Below, in pieces: positions 27,321 to 36,721 of a DNA stretch of 64,000 nucleotides (positions are counted from its first letter, which is position 1; the number at the start of each line of letters is the position of its first letter). A program made the translations under genes and the position numbers. The notes beneath the pieces were generated by a model. That model searched no databases. It had not been told where the DNA came from and saw nothing but the letters and a program-made list of their open reading frames with translations. This stretch comes from CAZIVP01 sp964542915 (lineage in GTDB: Bacteria > Calditrichota > Calditrichia > Calditrichales > Calditrichaceae): assembly GCA_964542915.1 (NCBI GenBank), contig CAZIVP010000011.1, positions 51,591-115,590 of the forward strand. Reading direction: 5' to 3'.

Positions 27321-28697
27321 ATGGATGCGCTGCTTTTGGCAAGGTGGCAATTTGCCATTACTACAGTCTATCACTTTTTTTTCGTACCATTAACCCTCGG
27401 CCTTTCGATTTATGTAGCCATTTTGGAAACCGCTTATGTGCGAACGGGCAAAGAAGTTTACAAACGAATGACCAAGTTTTGGGGCAAGCTCTTTTTGATC
27501 AACTTTGCCATGGGCGTGGTAACCGGTATCGTTTTGGAGTTTCAATTCGGGATGAACTGGTCCGAATATTCCCGATTTGTTGGCGATATATTCGGGGCGC
27601 CTCTTGCTATCGAAGCGCTGCTCGCCTTTTTTCTGGAATCCACGTTTTTGGGTATCTGGATTTTCGGCTGGGAGCGCCTTTCGAAACGTCTGCACGCAGC
27701 CACGATCTGGCTGGTCGCAATCGGCTCCAATCTCTCGGCGTTATGGATATTGATCGCCAATTCCTTTATGCAACAACCCATGGGTCATAAATTAATCACC
27801 GACGCTTCCGGCGAGGTCATACGAGCCGAAATGACCGATTTCTGGGCGCTCGTCTTTAATCCGCACGTCTGGGTACAATTCCCTCACGTGATTACTTCCG
27901 GCATTGCGACGGCGGGCTTTTTTGTTATCGGTATTAGCGCTTACCACGTGTTTCGTAAAAGCCCGGATCAGGATGCGTATCGCAAATCGCTCACCGGCGG
28001 CGCGGTTTACGGATTCATCGGCGTATTGCTTGCCATGCTGGTCGGACACAATCAAATGCAACATATGGTGGATGCTCAACCAATGAAGGTTGCCGCAGCC
28101 GAGGCTTTATGGGAGAGCGAGGATCCCGCAAGTCTATCTTTATTCACCGTAGGCGACGAAGCCGAACGCAAAGATATTTTTGCCATTCGCGTGCCCCGTC
28201 TCCTCTCCATTTTATCTTATAATTCAATGGATGGCAAAGTACAAGGAATTCGTAACTTACAGTCCGAATACGAACAAAAATACGGGCCCGGCAATTACGT
28301 ACCGCCGGTGGCCATCTCATATTGGTCCTTTAGAATTATGGTCGGCGCTGGCGTCGTTATGCTTCTCATATCACTGTATTTAATATTCCTTGTTTTAAAA
28401 GATCGATATGACTATAAACAATGGTTTGTGAAGTTGTTATTACTCTCAATTGCTCTTCCGTATCTCGCCAATTCAACGGGCTGGATATTGGCGGAGGTCG
28501 GAAGACAACCCTGGATTGTTTTCGGTTTGTTGAAGACCAAAGACGCTGTTTCCCCCGAAGCGGCGGTCAGCGCTGGTGAAGTACTTTTCTCGTTGATCAT
28601 TTACGCGCTTATCTATGGCGTTTTAATGGTGGCTGATGTTTACTTGTTAAAAAAGTACGCTATTGCAGGCACCAGCGAACAAGATGAAGAAGAATAA
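27321..28697 (+). CDS. cydA: Cytochrome bd quinol oxidase subunit I
   Basis: Heme-bearing subunit of the bd-type terminal oxidase, which reduces O2 with high affinity in the cytoplasmic membrane. 458 residues, with nine hydrophobic helices. Diagnostic blocks: LARWQFAITTVYHFFFVPLT (heme b595 His near the start), FQFGMNWSEYSRFVGDIFG, FLESTFLGIWIFGWERL, NSFMQQPMG. The Q-loop region is short, so this is the short-Q-loop class. The WI-LAEVGRQPW block is present near the C-terminus. The ATG at 27321 follows AAAGGAGG; the TTG three bases earlier is unlikely. It is followed by cydB. Confidence 0.97.
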   Translation: MDALLLARWQFAITTVYHFFFVPLTLGLSIYVAILETAYVRTGKEVYKRMTKFWGKLFLINFAMGVVTGIVLEFQFGMNWSEYSRFVGDIFGAPLAIEALLAFFLESTFLGIWIFGWERLSKRLHAATIWLVAIGSNLSALWILIANSFMQQPMGHKLITDASGEVIRAEMTDFWALVFNPHVWVQFPHVITSGIATAGFFVIGISAYHVFRKSPDQDAYRKSLTGGAVYGFIGVLLAMLVGHNQMQHMVDAQPMKVAAAEALWESEDPASLSLFTVGDEAERKDIFAIRVPRLLSILSYNSMDGKVQGIRNLQSEYEQKYGPGNYVPPVAISYWSFRIMVGAGVVMLLISLYLIFLVLKDRYDYKQWFVKLLLLSIALPYLANSTGWILAEVGRQPWIVFGLLKTKDAVSPEAAVSAGEVLFSLIIYALIYGVLMVADVYLLKKYAIAGTSEQDEEE

Positions 28698-28715
28698 CAA
28701 GACGGGAGGAAAACA

Positions 28716-29729
28716 ATGGAACTCAATACATTATGGTTTATATTGATCGCCGTTTTATTTACAGGCTTCTTCTTTCTGGAAGGCTTTGACTACGGTGTGG
28801 GTATTCTGTTACCCTTTATTGCCAAAGACGATCGTTCTCGACGTGCGGTAATTAACACCATCGGTACCTTTTGGGATGGCAATGAAGTTTGGTTGATTAC
28901 GGCCGGAGGCGCCATGTTTGCCGCATTTCCCAACTGGTATGCGACCATGTTCAGCGGCTTCTACCTCGCACTGGTTTTAATGCTTTTAGCATTAATTGTA
29001 CGCGGCGTGGCGTTTGAATTCCGGAGCAAAGATAAAAATCCCCGCTGGCGAAACTGGTGGGATTGGATGATCTTCGTAGGCAGCTTTATCCCCGCCCTTC
29101 TCTGGGGCATTGCCATGGCTAACTTGATTCGCGGCGTACCGATAGATCAAAACATGACATACGTGGGCGGTTTTTTCAATCTGCTAAATCCCTATGCCTT
29201 AATCGGAGGTTTGGCGACGCTCAGCGTTTTTACACTGCACGGTGCCATTTTCCTCAATCTGAAAACAACAGATGCATTAATGGAAAAGTCCAATCACTAC
29301 GCCCGTAAAATGTGGTTACCCGCGGTGATCTTTTTGCTGGCGTTTGTCATCACCGGTTATTTTTCAACGGATATGTTCAGTCGGCTGGGCGTCAATCCGG
29401 GCGTCATTCCGATTTTCTCAGGCTTGGCCCTGATTGCCGTTATATTTCTGCTGCAACGCAAACTTTCGGGCTGGGCCTTTGTCATGACCGGTTTAACCAT
29501 CGCCTTTTCGACCGCTACCATTTTTATGGGCTTATATCCCCGCGTTCTGGTATCATCCATTAACCCCGCTTATTCCCTAACCATAGATAACGCCGCTTCT
29601 TCGCCTTATACCCTTAAAATTATGAGCATCGTGGCGCTGATTTTTGTTCCCATAGTTTTGGCTTATCAGGGCTGGACTTATTGGGTGTTTCGCAAACGGG
29701 TAAGCGTGGACGGTTCTCTGGAATATTGA
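28716..29729 (+). CDS. cydB: Cytochrome bd quinol oxidase subunit II
   Basis: Membrane partner of CydA. 337 residues with eight or more hydrophobic helices; FFLEGFDYGVGILLPF and FWDGNEVWLITAGGAMFAAFP are family signatures, and RGVAFEFRSKD follows. Start ATG has GGGAGGAAAAC upstream; 18 bases separate it from cydA. A strong hairpin follows the gene before cydD. Confidence 0.97.
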   Translation: MELNTLWFILIAVLFTGFFFLEGFDYGVGILLPFIAKDDRSRRAVINTIGTFWDGNEVWLITAGGAMFAAFPNWYATMFSGFYLALVLMLLALIVRGVAFEFRSKDKNPRWRNWWDWMIFVGSFIPALLWGIAMANLIRGVPIDQNMTYVGGFFNLLNPYALIGGLATLSVFTLHGAIFLNLKTTDALMEKSNHYARKMWLPAVIFLLAFVITGYFSTDMFSRLGVNPGVIPIFSGLALIAVIFLLQRKLSGWAFVMTGLTIAFSTATIFMGLYPRVLVSSINPAYSLTIDNAASSPYTLKIMSIVALIFVPIVLAYQGWTYWVFRKRVSVDGSLEY

Positions 29730-29754
29730 TATCATTACGACCAATCAATACGAT

Positions 29755-29791
29755 AATGCGGGAAGTATATCAAGCGATTCCCGCATTGTCT
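29755..29791 (+). terminator. Hairpin/terminator between cydB and cydD
   Basis: AATGCGGGAA (29755-29764) pairs with TTCCCGCATT (29778-29787), a 10-bp perfect stem with a 13-base loop followed by GTCTTTT. The T-run is short, so partial read-through into cydDC is possible, giving lower CydDC expression than CydAB. Confidence 0.65.
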
Positions 29792-29827
29792 TTTGATATA
29801 ATAATGACAACCGCTTAAACAGATGCC

Positions 29828-31576
29828 ATGAATCTGGACAGACGCTTATTACAGTTACTCCGCGAAAAACGCCTGCCGTTTCTTCTGTCGATCCTATTCG
29901 GAGTATTCGGCGGAATAATGACCATAACACAGGCAGCATTTATAAGTAAAATTATAAATGAAGCTTTTTTACTTGCCACGCCCCTCAAAGGCGTTTTGGG
30001 CATCATTGCCGGCCTTATGCTGGCCAGCATTTTTCGTTTCATATTTAACTGGCTCAGCCACGAAGAAGGCAACCGGGTCGCCACAGACCTTAAAAAGAAG
30101 CTCCGCCTGCAATTGCTCCATCGCTTGAATCAGGCCGGACCTGCCTTTATTCAAACGCAACGCAGCGGCGAGTTATCCAATACCATCATGCACGGTATAG
30201 AAACCCTGGATACATATTTCAGCCGCTATATTCCTCAATTGTTTCTATCTACTCTGATACCGCTGTTCATTCTGATCGTCGTCTTTCCCATTGATCTCTT
30301 ATCCGGTTTTGTTTTTCTGTTTACGGCGCCGCTTATTCCCGTTTTTATGATCTTAATCGGACATGCGGCCCAGGGTTTGACCCGTAAACAATGGAAGACG
30401 CTCAGTCGGATGAGCGCCCATTTCTTAGATGTTTTACAGGGTCTGGTTACCTTAAAATTATTGGGACGCAGTAAAGACAAAGCCGATGAGATCAAACGCA
30501 TCAGCAACGCCTTTCGCAAAACAACCATGAACGTACTTAAAATTGCCTTTTTATCGGCGCTGGTGCTCGAAATGGCGGCCACTATCAGTACCGCCATTAT
30601 TGCGGTTGAAATTGGTTTGCGTCTGATGTATGCGCGGATTCCCTTTGAGGAGGCTTTGTTCATACTCATTTTGGCGCCGGAATTCTACCAACCGTTGCGC
30701 GATCTCGGAGCGCGTTTTCACGCCGGCATGGAAGGCGCCAATGCGGCACAGCGCATATTCCGGATCTTCGAACGAACGGCGCCGTCGGTTTCAACGTCCG
30801 GCCAGCCACCCAAATCCGACGCCCCATCGACAATCAAATCGGAGCCGATCCTCTTTCATAACGTGACGTTGCGTTACGTTCAAAACCGGCATCTGCCGGC
30901 AATCGAAGAGGTAAACTTAAATTTAAAACCCCGAAACGTCACCGCACTGGTGGGCTCCACGGGATCGGGAAAATCAACCATTGCCCGTCTTCTACTAAAG
31001 TTTTTGGAACCCAGCGCCGGCGTCATCAACATTGGTAGCCAGAATTTGCAGGCGATCGATTCCGAATCATGGAGACGAATGATAAGCTGGGTGCCGCAGT
31101 CGCCCTATCTGTTCAACGCCTCCATTGCCGAAAATTTACGTCTGGCGGCGCCCGGCGCTTCCGATGAAACATTGATGCAAGCGGCCGACAAAGCGCATTT
31201 CGGAAACGTCATCCGGGAGCTTCCGGAAGGACTCCAAACGGCAATTGGCGAGCGTGGAACGCGTTTAAGCGGCGGTCAGGCGCAACGTTTGGCTTTGGCC
31301 CGTGCATTTCTGAAAGACTCGCCGCTATTAATTTTAGACGAACCCACTTCGAATCTCGATCCCTACTTAGAGGAACGCATACGCGAATCATTACAAAGCC
31401 TGATGGCCGGGAAGACCACGCTGTTTATCGCCCATCGCCTGGCTACCGTCACACAGGCCGATTACATATATGTTTTGGATAAAGGACGGATTATCGAACA
31501 CGGCAACCATAATCATCTTATCAAAAAAGAGGGCGCCTATTTTCAGTTATTACGGGCGCACAAAGGCAACTTTTAA
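29828..31576 (+). CDS. cydD: ABC exporter subunit CydD (thiol exporter, cytochrome bd assembly)
   Basis: 582 residues: a six-helix membrane domain (about 20-310) fused to an ATPase. With CydC it exports glutathione/cysteine and is needed for heme insertion into cytochrome bd. Walker A is GSTGSGKST (about 375-383), the signature is LSGGQAQRLALARAF, Walker B is LLILDEPTSNLD, and the H-loop is IAHRL. All are intact, so this half is ATPase competent. Overlap of one base with cydC (TAATG) shows a tight pair. Confidence 0.93.
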   Translation: MNLDRRLLQLLREKRLPFLLSILFGVFGGIMTITQAAFISKIINEAFLLATPLKGVLGIIAGLMLASIFRFIFNWLSHEEGNRVATDLKKKLRLQLLHRLNQAGPAFIQTQRSGELSNTIMHGIETLDTYFSRYIPQLFLSTLIPLFILIVVFPIDLLSGFVFLFTAPLIPVFMILIGHAAQGLTRKQWKTLSRMSAHFLDVLQGLVTLKLLGRSKDKADEIKRISNAFRKTTMNVLKIAFLSALVLEMAATISTAIIAVEIGLRLMYARIPFEEALFILILAPEFYQPLRDLGARFHAGMEGANAAQRIFRIFERTAPSVSTSGQPPKSDAPSTIKSEPILFHNVTLRYVQNRHLPAIEEVNLNLKPRNVTALVGSTGSGKSTIARLLLKFLEPSAGVINIGSQNLQAIDSESWRRMISWVPQSPYLFNASIAENLRLAAPGASDETLMQAADKAHFGNVIRELPEGLQTAIGERGTRLSGGQAQRLALARAFLKDSPLLILDEPTSNLDPYLEERIRESLQSLMAGKTTLFIAHRLATVTQADYIYVLDKGRIIEHGNHNHLIKKEGAYFQLLRAHKGNF

Positions 31577-33333
31577 TGACTATTTTATTGAGACTGGCCA
31601 GAGAGGCCGCACGCTATCGTAATTGGATGTTATTGTCCGCCCTGATGGGTTTTATAACCGTGGGCAGTAGTGTGGGCTTGTTAATGACCTCCGCTTATAT
31701 CATATCCAAAGCGGCGCTGCATCCTTCTATTGCCGAGTTGCAAGTCGCCATTGTTGGTGTGCGATTTTTCGGAATCAGTCGCGGTATATTCCGCTATCTG
31801 GAACGGCTTCTCTCCCATGAAACGACGTTTCGCATTCTTAGTCATTTGCGCGTTTGGTTCTACAAATCCCTGGAGCCGCTTGCGCCCGCCCGCATTCTGC
31901 ATTTTCGTAGTTCGGACTTATTTGCACGCATTCTGAACGATATCAACGAGCTCGAAAATTTATATACACGTGTGTTTGCTCCGCCGTTAATCAGCTTGTT
32001 AACGGTTCTGCTAATGTGGCCCCTTTTGGGCCTGTTTCACTGGAAATTCGCCATTTGTCTGTTTGTTTTCCATCTATGCGCCGGTATTGTCATACCCTTT
32101 TTTGTGTATCGATTGAGCAAAATTACGGGCAGGCAAATTGTGGAGATGCGCGCTCGCCTCAACACACACGTTATCGACGGGCTGCAGGGGCTTGGAGAGC
32201 TGATAGTGTTCGGCCGGGCGCGTTCCCATTTTGATCGTATGGCCGACATAAATGACAAACTTCAGAAAGCGCAACGGAAAATGGCCGTTCAGAGCAGTTT
32301 GTATGAAAATGCGATCGGTTTGTTGATGTTCACGGCCGTGACTGTCCTGTTTTTGCTGGCAATCCCTCTGGTGGAAACGGGTGAACTGAAGGGCGTGTAT
32401 CTGGCAGTAATTGCACTTGGCATTATGGCTTCGTTCGAACCGTTTGCCGCCCTGCCGGGCGCTGCACAACACCTTGAAAGTAACGAACGCGCCGGCCGGC
32501 GTTTGTTTGAGATTATCGACGCCCAGCCTGCAGTTTCATTCAGCAAAGAACAACGACCGTTCCCCCGCTTCTTTGATATCAAAATCGAAGATCTCTCGTT
32601 TACCTACGATGGCCAATCCCGCCCCGCCGTTAAAGATATTGATATTCACGTTAAAGAGGGTGAGCGGATCGCTATTGTCGGTCCCAGCGGTGCTGGTAAG
32701 TCCACCCTAACGTCCCTGTTGTTACGCTTCTGGGATTACGACCGCGGTCGTATTTTAATAGGCGAACAGCCCTTGAACTATCTTAATGAAAGTCAACTCC
32801 GAAAGCTATTTGCTGTTGTAGCGCAGCATACCTATCTATTCGCCGGAACGTTTTACGATAATCTGTTGCATGCCAATCCCGATGCCAGTGCATCCGATAT
32901 CGATACGGTGCTTCGCCAAATCCGGATGGATGATTTCGTCCGGTCGTTGCCCGACGGCATGGAAACCTGGATCGGGGAACAGGGTCTAACCATTAGCGGG
33001 GGGCAACGTCAGAGGCTGGCGGTGGGTCGCGCTCTTCTCAAACAGAGCCCGATCCTGTTGCTCGATGAACCGACTGCCAATCTGGATGCCATCACCGAAC
33101 AATCCGTACTCGATCAGATTTGGCAACTCGAGCGCAATCGCACGATTATCCTGATTACCCATCGACTGCACGGACTTCATAACGTGGATCAAATCTATGT
33201 TATGCGCGAAGGTCGCATCATAGAGCGGGGTACGCATCAGCAGTTACTTGAAATGAACGGATTTTATCACGATATGTATCAATTACAGCAAAGCGGACCG
33301 CAAGCCGTATCCGATGTTTGGAAATACCTTTGA
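31576..33333 (+). CDS. cydC: ABC exporter subunit CydC
   Basis: 585 residues, same domain order as CydD: membrane domain about 1-310 and ATPase from about 335. Walker A GPSGAGKST, signature ISGGQRQRLAVGRALL, Walker B ILLLDEPTANLD, ITHRL H-loop. The first helix region (LMTSAYIISKAALHPS) is typical for CydC. It completes the cydABDC set and is the last gene before the convergent histidine kinase gene at 33368. Only 34 bases separate the two stops. Confidence 0.93.
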   Translation: MTILLRLAREAARYRNWMLLSALMGFITVGSSVGLLMTSAYIISKAALHPSIAELQVAIVGVRFFGISRGIFRYLERLLSHETTFRILSHLRVWFYKSLEPLAPARILHFRSSDLFARILNDINELENLYTRVFAPPLISLLTVLLMWPLLGLFHWKFAICLFVFHLCAGIVIPFFVYRLSKITGRQIVEMRARLNTHVIDGLQGLGELIVFGRARSHFDRMADINDKLQKAQRKMAVQSSLYENAIGLLMFTAVTVLFLLAIPLVETGELKGVYLAVIALGIMASFEPFAALPGAAQHLESNERAGRRLFEIIDAQPAVSFSKEQRPFPRFFDIKIEDLSFTYDGQSRPAVKDIDIHVKEGERIAIVGPSGAGKSTLTSLLLRFWDYDRGRILIGEQPLNYLNESQLRKLFAVVAQHTYLFAGTFYDNLLHANPDASASDIDTVLRQIRMDDFVRSLPDGMETWIGEQGLTISGGQRQRLAVGRALLKQSPILLLDEPTANLDAITEQSVLDQIWQLERNRTIILITHRLHGLHNVDQIYVMREGRIIERGTHQQLLEMNGFYHDMYQLQQSGPQAVSDVWKYL

Positions 33334-33367
33334 TATCCGACAGATTGATTGCGATGGTGCATCCTGT

Positions 33368-34882
33368 TTATTTTTCTTCCATCGATATTTGTTTGGATGG
33401 GCTCACTTTTTTTACGTTATACAACGGCAGTTTAAATCGAAATTCGGTTCCCTCTCCAACCTTGCTTGATGCATGAATGATACTGTCGTGGGCTTCCACA
33501 ATCTTTTTGGCGATAGCCAATCCGAGACCGCTTCCCCCGGAATCGCGTTTGCGGCTTTTTTCCACACGGTAAAACCGATTAAAGATAAATGGCAAATCTT
33601 CTTCCGGTATGCCGCTTCCCGTGTCGCGAATACTGATATCGATGCTTTCCTTATTGCGTTGAATACTGATCGTGATGCGTCCTCCTTCCGGTGTATAATG
33701 GAGCGCATTGTCAATCAGATTCGATAAAACCCGTTCGATCATGGCGATATCAGCAAAAACAAGCGGTAAACTGACCGGTAACTTGGTCATTAGGTGGATA
33801 TGTTTCTTTTCAGCATGGGGCTGGAATTTGAGCACCACATCCTGGGCCAGTTCCGTAATCGAGAAAGGCTCGGCGGCGGGCTTCATTTGCATGGCGTCCA
33901 ATTTGGACAGTTCGAACAGTTGTTGCACAAGTTTGTTCAAATTGGTGACGTTGTTCAGTATTGTTTTAAGGAAGGTGCGCCGACTCTCTTCGTCCAGTTT
34001 ATCCTCTTTCATCAGAACCGTTTCGATATAGCCCTGCACCGAAGCCAGCGGCGAGCGGAGATCGTGCGAAATATTGGCAATCAGTTCTCTGCGGAGATAA
34101 TCGTTCTTTTTTAACTCGTCCAGGGTTTTTTGAATGGTGTCGGCCATGTGATTGAAAGCACTGCCCAGTTCGCCGATCTCATCATTTGATCGTATGGGAA
34201 CCCGTGTATCAAAGCGCCCTTCTTCAAATTGGCGAACAGTGGATGTAAAAGTGCGCAATCGCCGGGTTAAAAAGAAAAAGATGATCATACCGGTCACAGC
34301 CGCGGCCAGAAGGGTTATAATAAAAATACGCATGGTTGTGCTCAGAATATAGCTGCCGCGTATACCCTCCGAAGCCAGCTGAGAACGTGCGCTGCTTAGA
34401 ACAACATAAATATAACCGTAAGTATCGCCGTACGGCATTTTGGCGGCAGAAAAAATGCGCGCGCGTTTGGGTGAACGCGGATCATCGCCGAAAATGGGCA
34501 GTCTGTGATAGGCTTCCTCTTCCAAAAAAGAAGCAATGGGCTGTAAACGAACCCTGTTTCTCTGTATTTCTTCTTCAGGCGCCGACTGCATAAGGATATT
34601 TCCTTTACGATCCAGGATATAAATATCCACGCGCGGGTTCATCACCATTAAATCGGACATTTTTTGTTTCATAACGGAATTATTGATGCTATCCGCCATG
34701 TCCGCTCTGCATCGATCGACAAGATCGGAGGCCAGGTTGTAATTGATCTTCTGACTGCTTTCGCACACATAATTAATCGATGATTGCAAAGAGATATAAA
34801 TTTGTATCGCACCGAAAATAATAATGAGAAGCAAAAATATAATCGAAATTTTGCCATAGAGTGTTTTGAAAAATTGCTTCAT
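33368..34882 (-). CDS. Membrane sensor histidine kinase (HAMP type)
   Basis: 504 residues: membrane segment about 12-32, extracytoplasmic sensor region of about 145 residues, second segment about 180-202 followed by basic RRLR, HAMP (about 203-256, with NDEIGELGSAFNHMA), HisKA H-box ANISHDLRSPLASVQGYIE and HATPase with NLIDNALHYTPEGG, RDTGSGIP and GGSGLGLAIAKKI. The sensor region has no family I recognise; such kinases often sense envelope state. The start overlaps the stop of the response regulator gene by four bases (ATGA), so they form one operon. Complete and probably active. Confidence 0.93.
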   Translation of the reverse strand: MKQFFKTLYGKISIIFLLLIIIFGAIQIYISLQSSINYVCESSQKINYNLASDLVDRCRADMADSINNSVMKQKMSDLMVMNPRVDIYILDRKGNILMQSAPEEEIQRNRVRLQPIASFLEEEAYHRLPIFGDDPRSPKRARIFSAAKMPYGDTYGYIYVVLSSARSQLASEGIRGSYILSTTMRIFIITLLAAAVTGMIIFFFLTRRLRTFTSTVRQFEEGRFDTRVPIRSNDEIGELGSAFNHMADTIQKTLDELKKNDYLRRELIANISHDLRSPLASVQGYIETVLMKEDKLDEESRRTFLKTILNNVTNLNKLVQQLFELSKLDAMQMKPAAEPFSITELAQDVVLKFQPHAEKKHIHLMTKLPVSLPLVFADIAMIERVLSNLIDNALHYTPEGGRITISIQRNKESIDISIRDTGSGIPEEDLPFIFNRFYRVEKSRKRDSGGSGLGLAIAKKIVEAHDSIIHASSKVGEGTEFRFKLPLYNVKKVSPSKQISMEEK

Positions 34883-35598
34883 GTTTTCAGTTCCTCAACC
34901 TCTGCAAATTGATAGCCAACGCCCCACACCGTTTTAATATAAACGGGATTTGAGGGATCGTTTTCAATTTTTGCACGCAATCGATTAATGTGGGAGTTTA
35001 CCGTATGTTCATAACCGGTAAATTGATAACCCCAAACGATATTCAACAAATTTTCACGTGTATACGCTTTGCCGGGATTCGAAGCAAACAGGGTTAGCAG
35101 GTCGAATTCTTTAGCGGTCAATTCGATGGGCTGCCCTTTTAGAAGAACCTTGCGTTTCTCCGTAAAAATTTTTAATTCGCCAAAATCAAGCTCTTTGACC
35201 GTCTCTTCAGGATTGGTAGCTTCTCGCACCGCTTCCATTCTTCGTATAATGGATTTTACGCGCGCCACCAGCTCCCGGATACTAAAGGGTTTCGTCATAT
35301 AATCATCAGCGCCTAACTCAAGTCCCAGAACCTTATCGACCTCTTCCGATTTCGCCGTTAACATAAGAATGGGTACGCTTTTGTTTTGATTCCTTATTTC
35401 TTTGCATACATCCAGTCCCGGCATTTTAGGCAACATCAAATCCAAAATGATGAGATCATAGTGGTTTTTCAACGCCTTTTGAAGTCCACGCTCGCCATCA
35501 TAAGCGCGGTCCAGCTCCATATCCAAATCGCTTAAATGAATTTCAAGCAAATCCGCCAGCTCTTGATCGTCTTCAATTGCAAGTACTTTCTTATTCAT
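34879..35598 (-). CDS. OmpR/PhoB-family response regulator
   Basis: 239 residues. The receiver has ED near residue 9, phospho-acceptor Asp in LIILDLMLPKMPG (about 55), LMLTAKS and KPFS (Lys about 105). The C-terminal winged helix begins at about 140 (ELTAKEFDLLTLFASNPGKA) and contains VNSHINRLRAKIEN and VWGVGYQF. A GAGGATGAAAA site precedes ATG 35598. It is the first gene of the two-gene operon with the HAMP kinase. The target genes are unknown. Confidence 0.95.
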   Translation of the reverse strand: MNKKVLAIEDDQELADLLEIHLSDLDMELDRAYDGERGLQKALKNHYDLIILDLMLPKMPGLDVCKEIRNQNKSVPILMLTAKSEEVDKVLGLELGADDYMTKPFSIRELVARVKSIIRRMEAVREATNPEETVKELDFGELKIFTEKRKVLLKGQPIELTAKEFDLLTLFASNPGKAYTRENLLNIVWGYQFTGYEHTVNSHINRLRAKIENDPSNPVYIKTVWGVGYQFAEVEELKT

Positions 35599-35970
35599 TT
35601 TTCATCCTCGTTTATGCTTAGCTAACAATATAAATTTCACAAGTCGTTCATAAATCTATTACGTTTTTGTAATGAAGGGATTATCTGCTTTTCATCTCAT
35701 TTTGACGTACGTTTTTACTTAACATTACATGAATATGCAATTTTACGCCGTTGTATTCCGTCAAGTCCGCAATTTCAGAGGACAAAGCTTCCGTCGGATC
35801 ATTTAAGTTTTAATTTCCGGTACATCAACGGTCGGAGCTGTGTAAAATATAAGGTTTATGAATTCATTGAAGATATTTGATTGGTTCTGAACTTTGTCGT
35901 GGAAATTATGAACGCTATACAGTTCTACCATTAATCAGAGGCAAGCCTGGGTGAAGGAGATACGCCGTTT
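35599..35970. other. Gene-free region upstream of the OmpR-type regulator
   Basis: No plausible ORF. An inverted repeat ATTAC-N6-GTAAT lies at 35658-35673, about 60 bases before the regulator gene, and could be an autoregulatory site. The rest shows nothing else. Confidence 0.35.
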
Positions 35971-35975
35971 TTCAA

Positions 35976-36014
35976 AAAAAATAAAGGGGACTGTTGAGTT
36001 ATCTTGTCCCCTTA
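35976..36014 (-). terminator. Terminator of yceI
   Basis: Minus strand: AAGGGGAC/GTCCCCTT stem (36006-36013 with 35984-35991), 14-base loop, followed by a T-rich tract (seen as AAAAAAAATA on the plus strand). It lies just past the yceI stop at 36027. Confidence 0.85.
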
Positions 36015-36026
36015 ATTCAATGAATG

Positions 36027-36608
36027 TTATTTAACAGCCTGAGCGCTGATGTTGATGTTTACTTCGTCGCTCACAACCAGACCGCCGTTATCCAGCGTCT
36101 GATTCCAGTTCACATTAAAATCTTTACGGTTGATGGTAGTTGAGGCTTCGATGCCGATACGGGTTTTTCCGTAAGGATCTTTAATTTTGCCTGTTAGCTC
36201 AAACGGCAATTCAATCTCTTTGGTTACATCACGGATCGTCAGATCTCCGATCGCCGTCAATTGATCGCCGCGTTTCTCAATACTTTTGGTCTTGAATGAA
36301 ATAGTGGGATATTGTTCGGCATTGAAAAAATCGTCGCTGCGTAAATGCTTATCACGCTTTTCATTATCCGTATCAATACTCGCTGTTTGGATGGTTACAT
36401 CGGCCTCCATGGCCATTGGATTTTGGTCATCATAGGTAATTTTCCCGGAAAAATCGTTGAATTTACCGTTCACCGTAGTGATAACCATGTGCTTTACGGA
36501 GAAGCCGATGTTCGTGTGCGCCTGATCAATAGTATACACATCGCCGGCAAACACCGTAAAAACGAAAGCTGTAATGGTAAGTACGAAACTTCTGCTGATC
36601 ACTCGCAA
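36027..36608 (-). CDS. yceI: YceI-family periplasmic lipid-binding protein
   Basis: 193 residues. Signal peptide about 1-22 (hydrophobic core, FAGD). The body matches YceI: DQAHTNIGFSVKHMVITTVNG, KFNDFSGKITYD, DKHLRSDDFFNAEQYPTISFKTKSIE and a late N-W-N-Q core (DFNVNWNQTLDNGGLVVSDEV). YceI proteins are lipocalin-like beta barrels that bind isoprenoids. The start is a TTG at 36608; the strong AAAGGAGG site at seven bases decides it. Probably regulated by the adjacent MarR protein through the element at 36697-36716. It is followed by a clear terminator. Confidence 0.95.
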   Translation of the reverse strand: MRVISRSFVLTITAFVFTVFAGDVYTIDQAHTNIGFSVKHMVITTVNGKFNDFSGKITYDDQNPMAMEADVTIQTASIDTDNEKRDKHLRSDDFFNAEQYPTISFKTKSIEKRGDQLTAIGDLTIRDVTKEIELPFELTGKIKDPYGKTRIGIEASTTINRKDFNVNWNQTLDNGGLVVSDEVNINISAQAVK

Positions 36609-36696
36609 GGTAAACCTCCTTTATTTGTTGTACATTTCAACATAAATTCTACTCTGAGAACATGATGATTTAAATAAATATTCCCATACATTAATT

Positions 36697-36716
36697 GTTG
36701 CTACATATAAATGAAC
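36697..36716 (-). promoter_or_regulatory. Candidate MarR operator upstream of yceI
   Basis: Plus-strand 20-mer starting GTTGCTACAT, sharing 13 of 20 positions with the 37212-37231 site in front of marR. It lies 88 bases upstream of yceI and just outside the marR stop. Read on the minus strand it holds the core ATGTAGCAACA. Confidence 0.4.
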
Positions 36717-36721
36717 TATGA

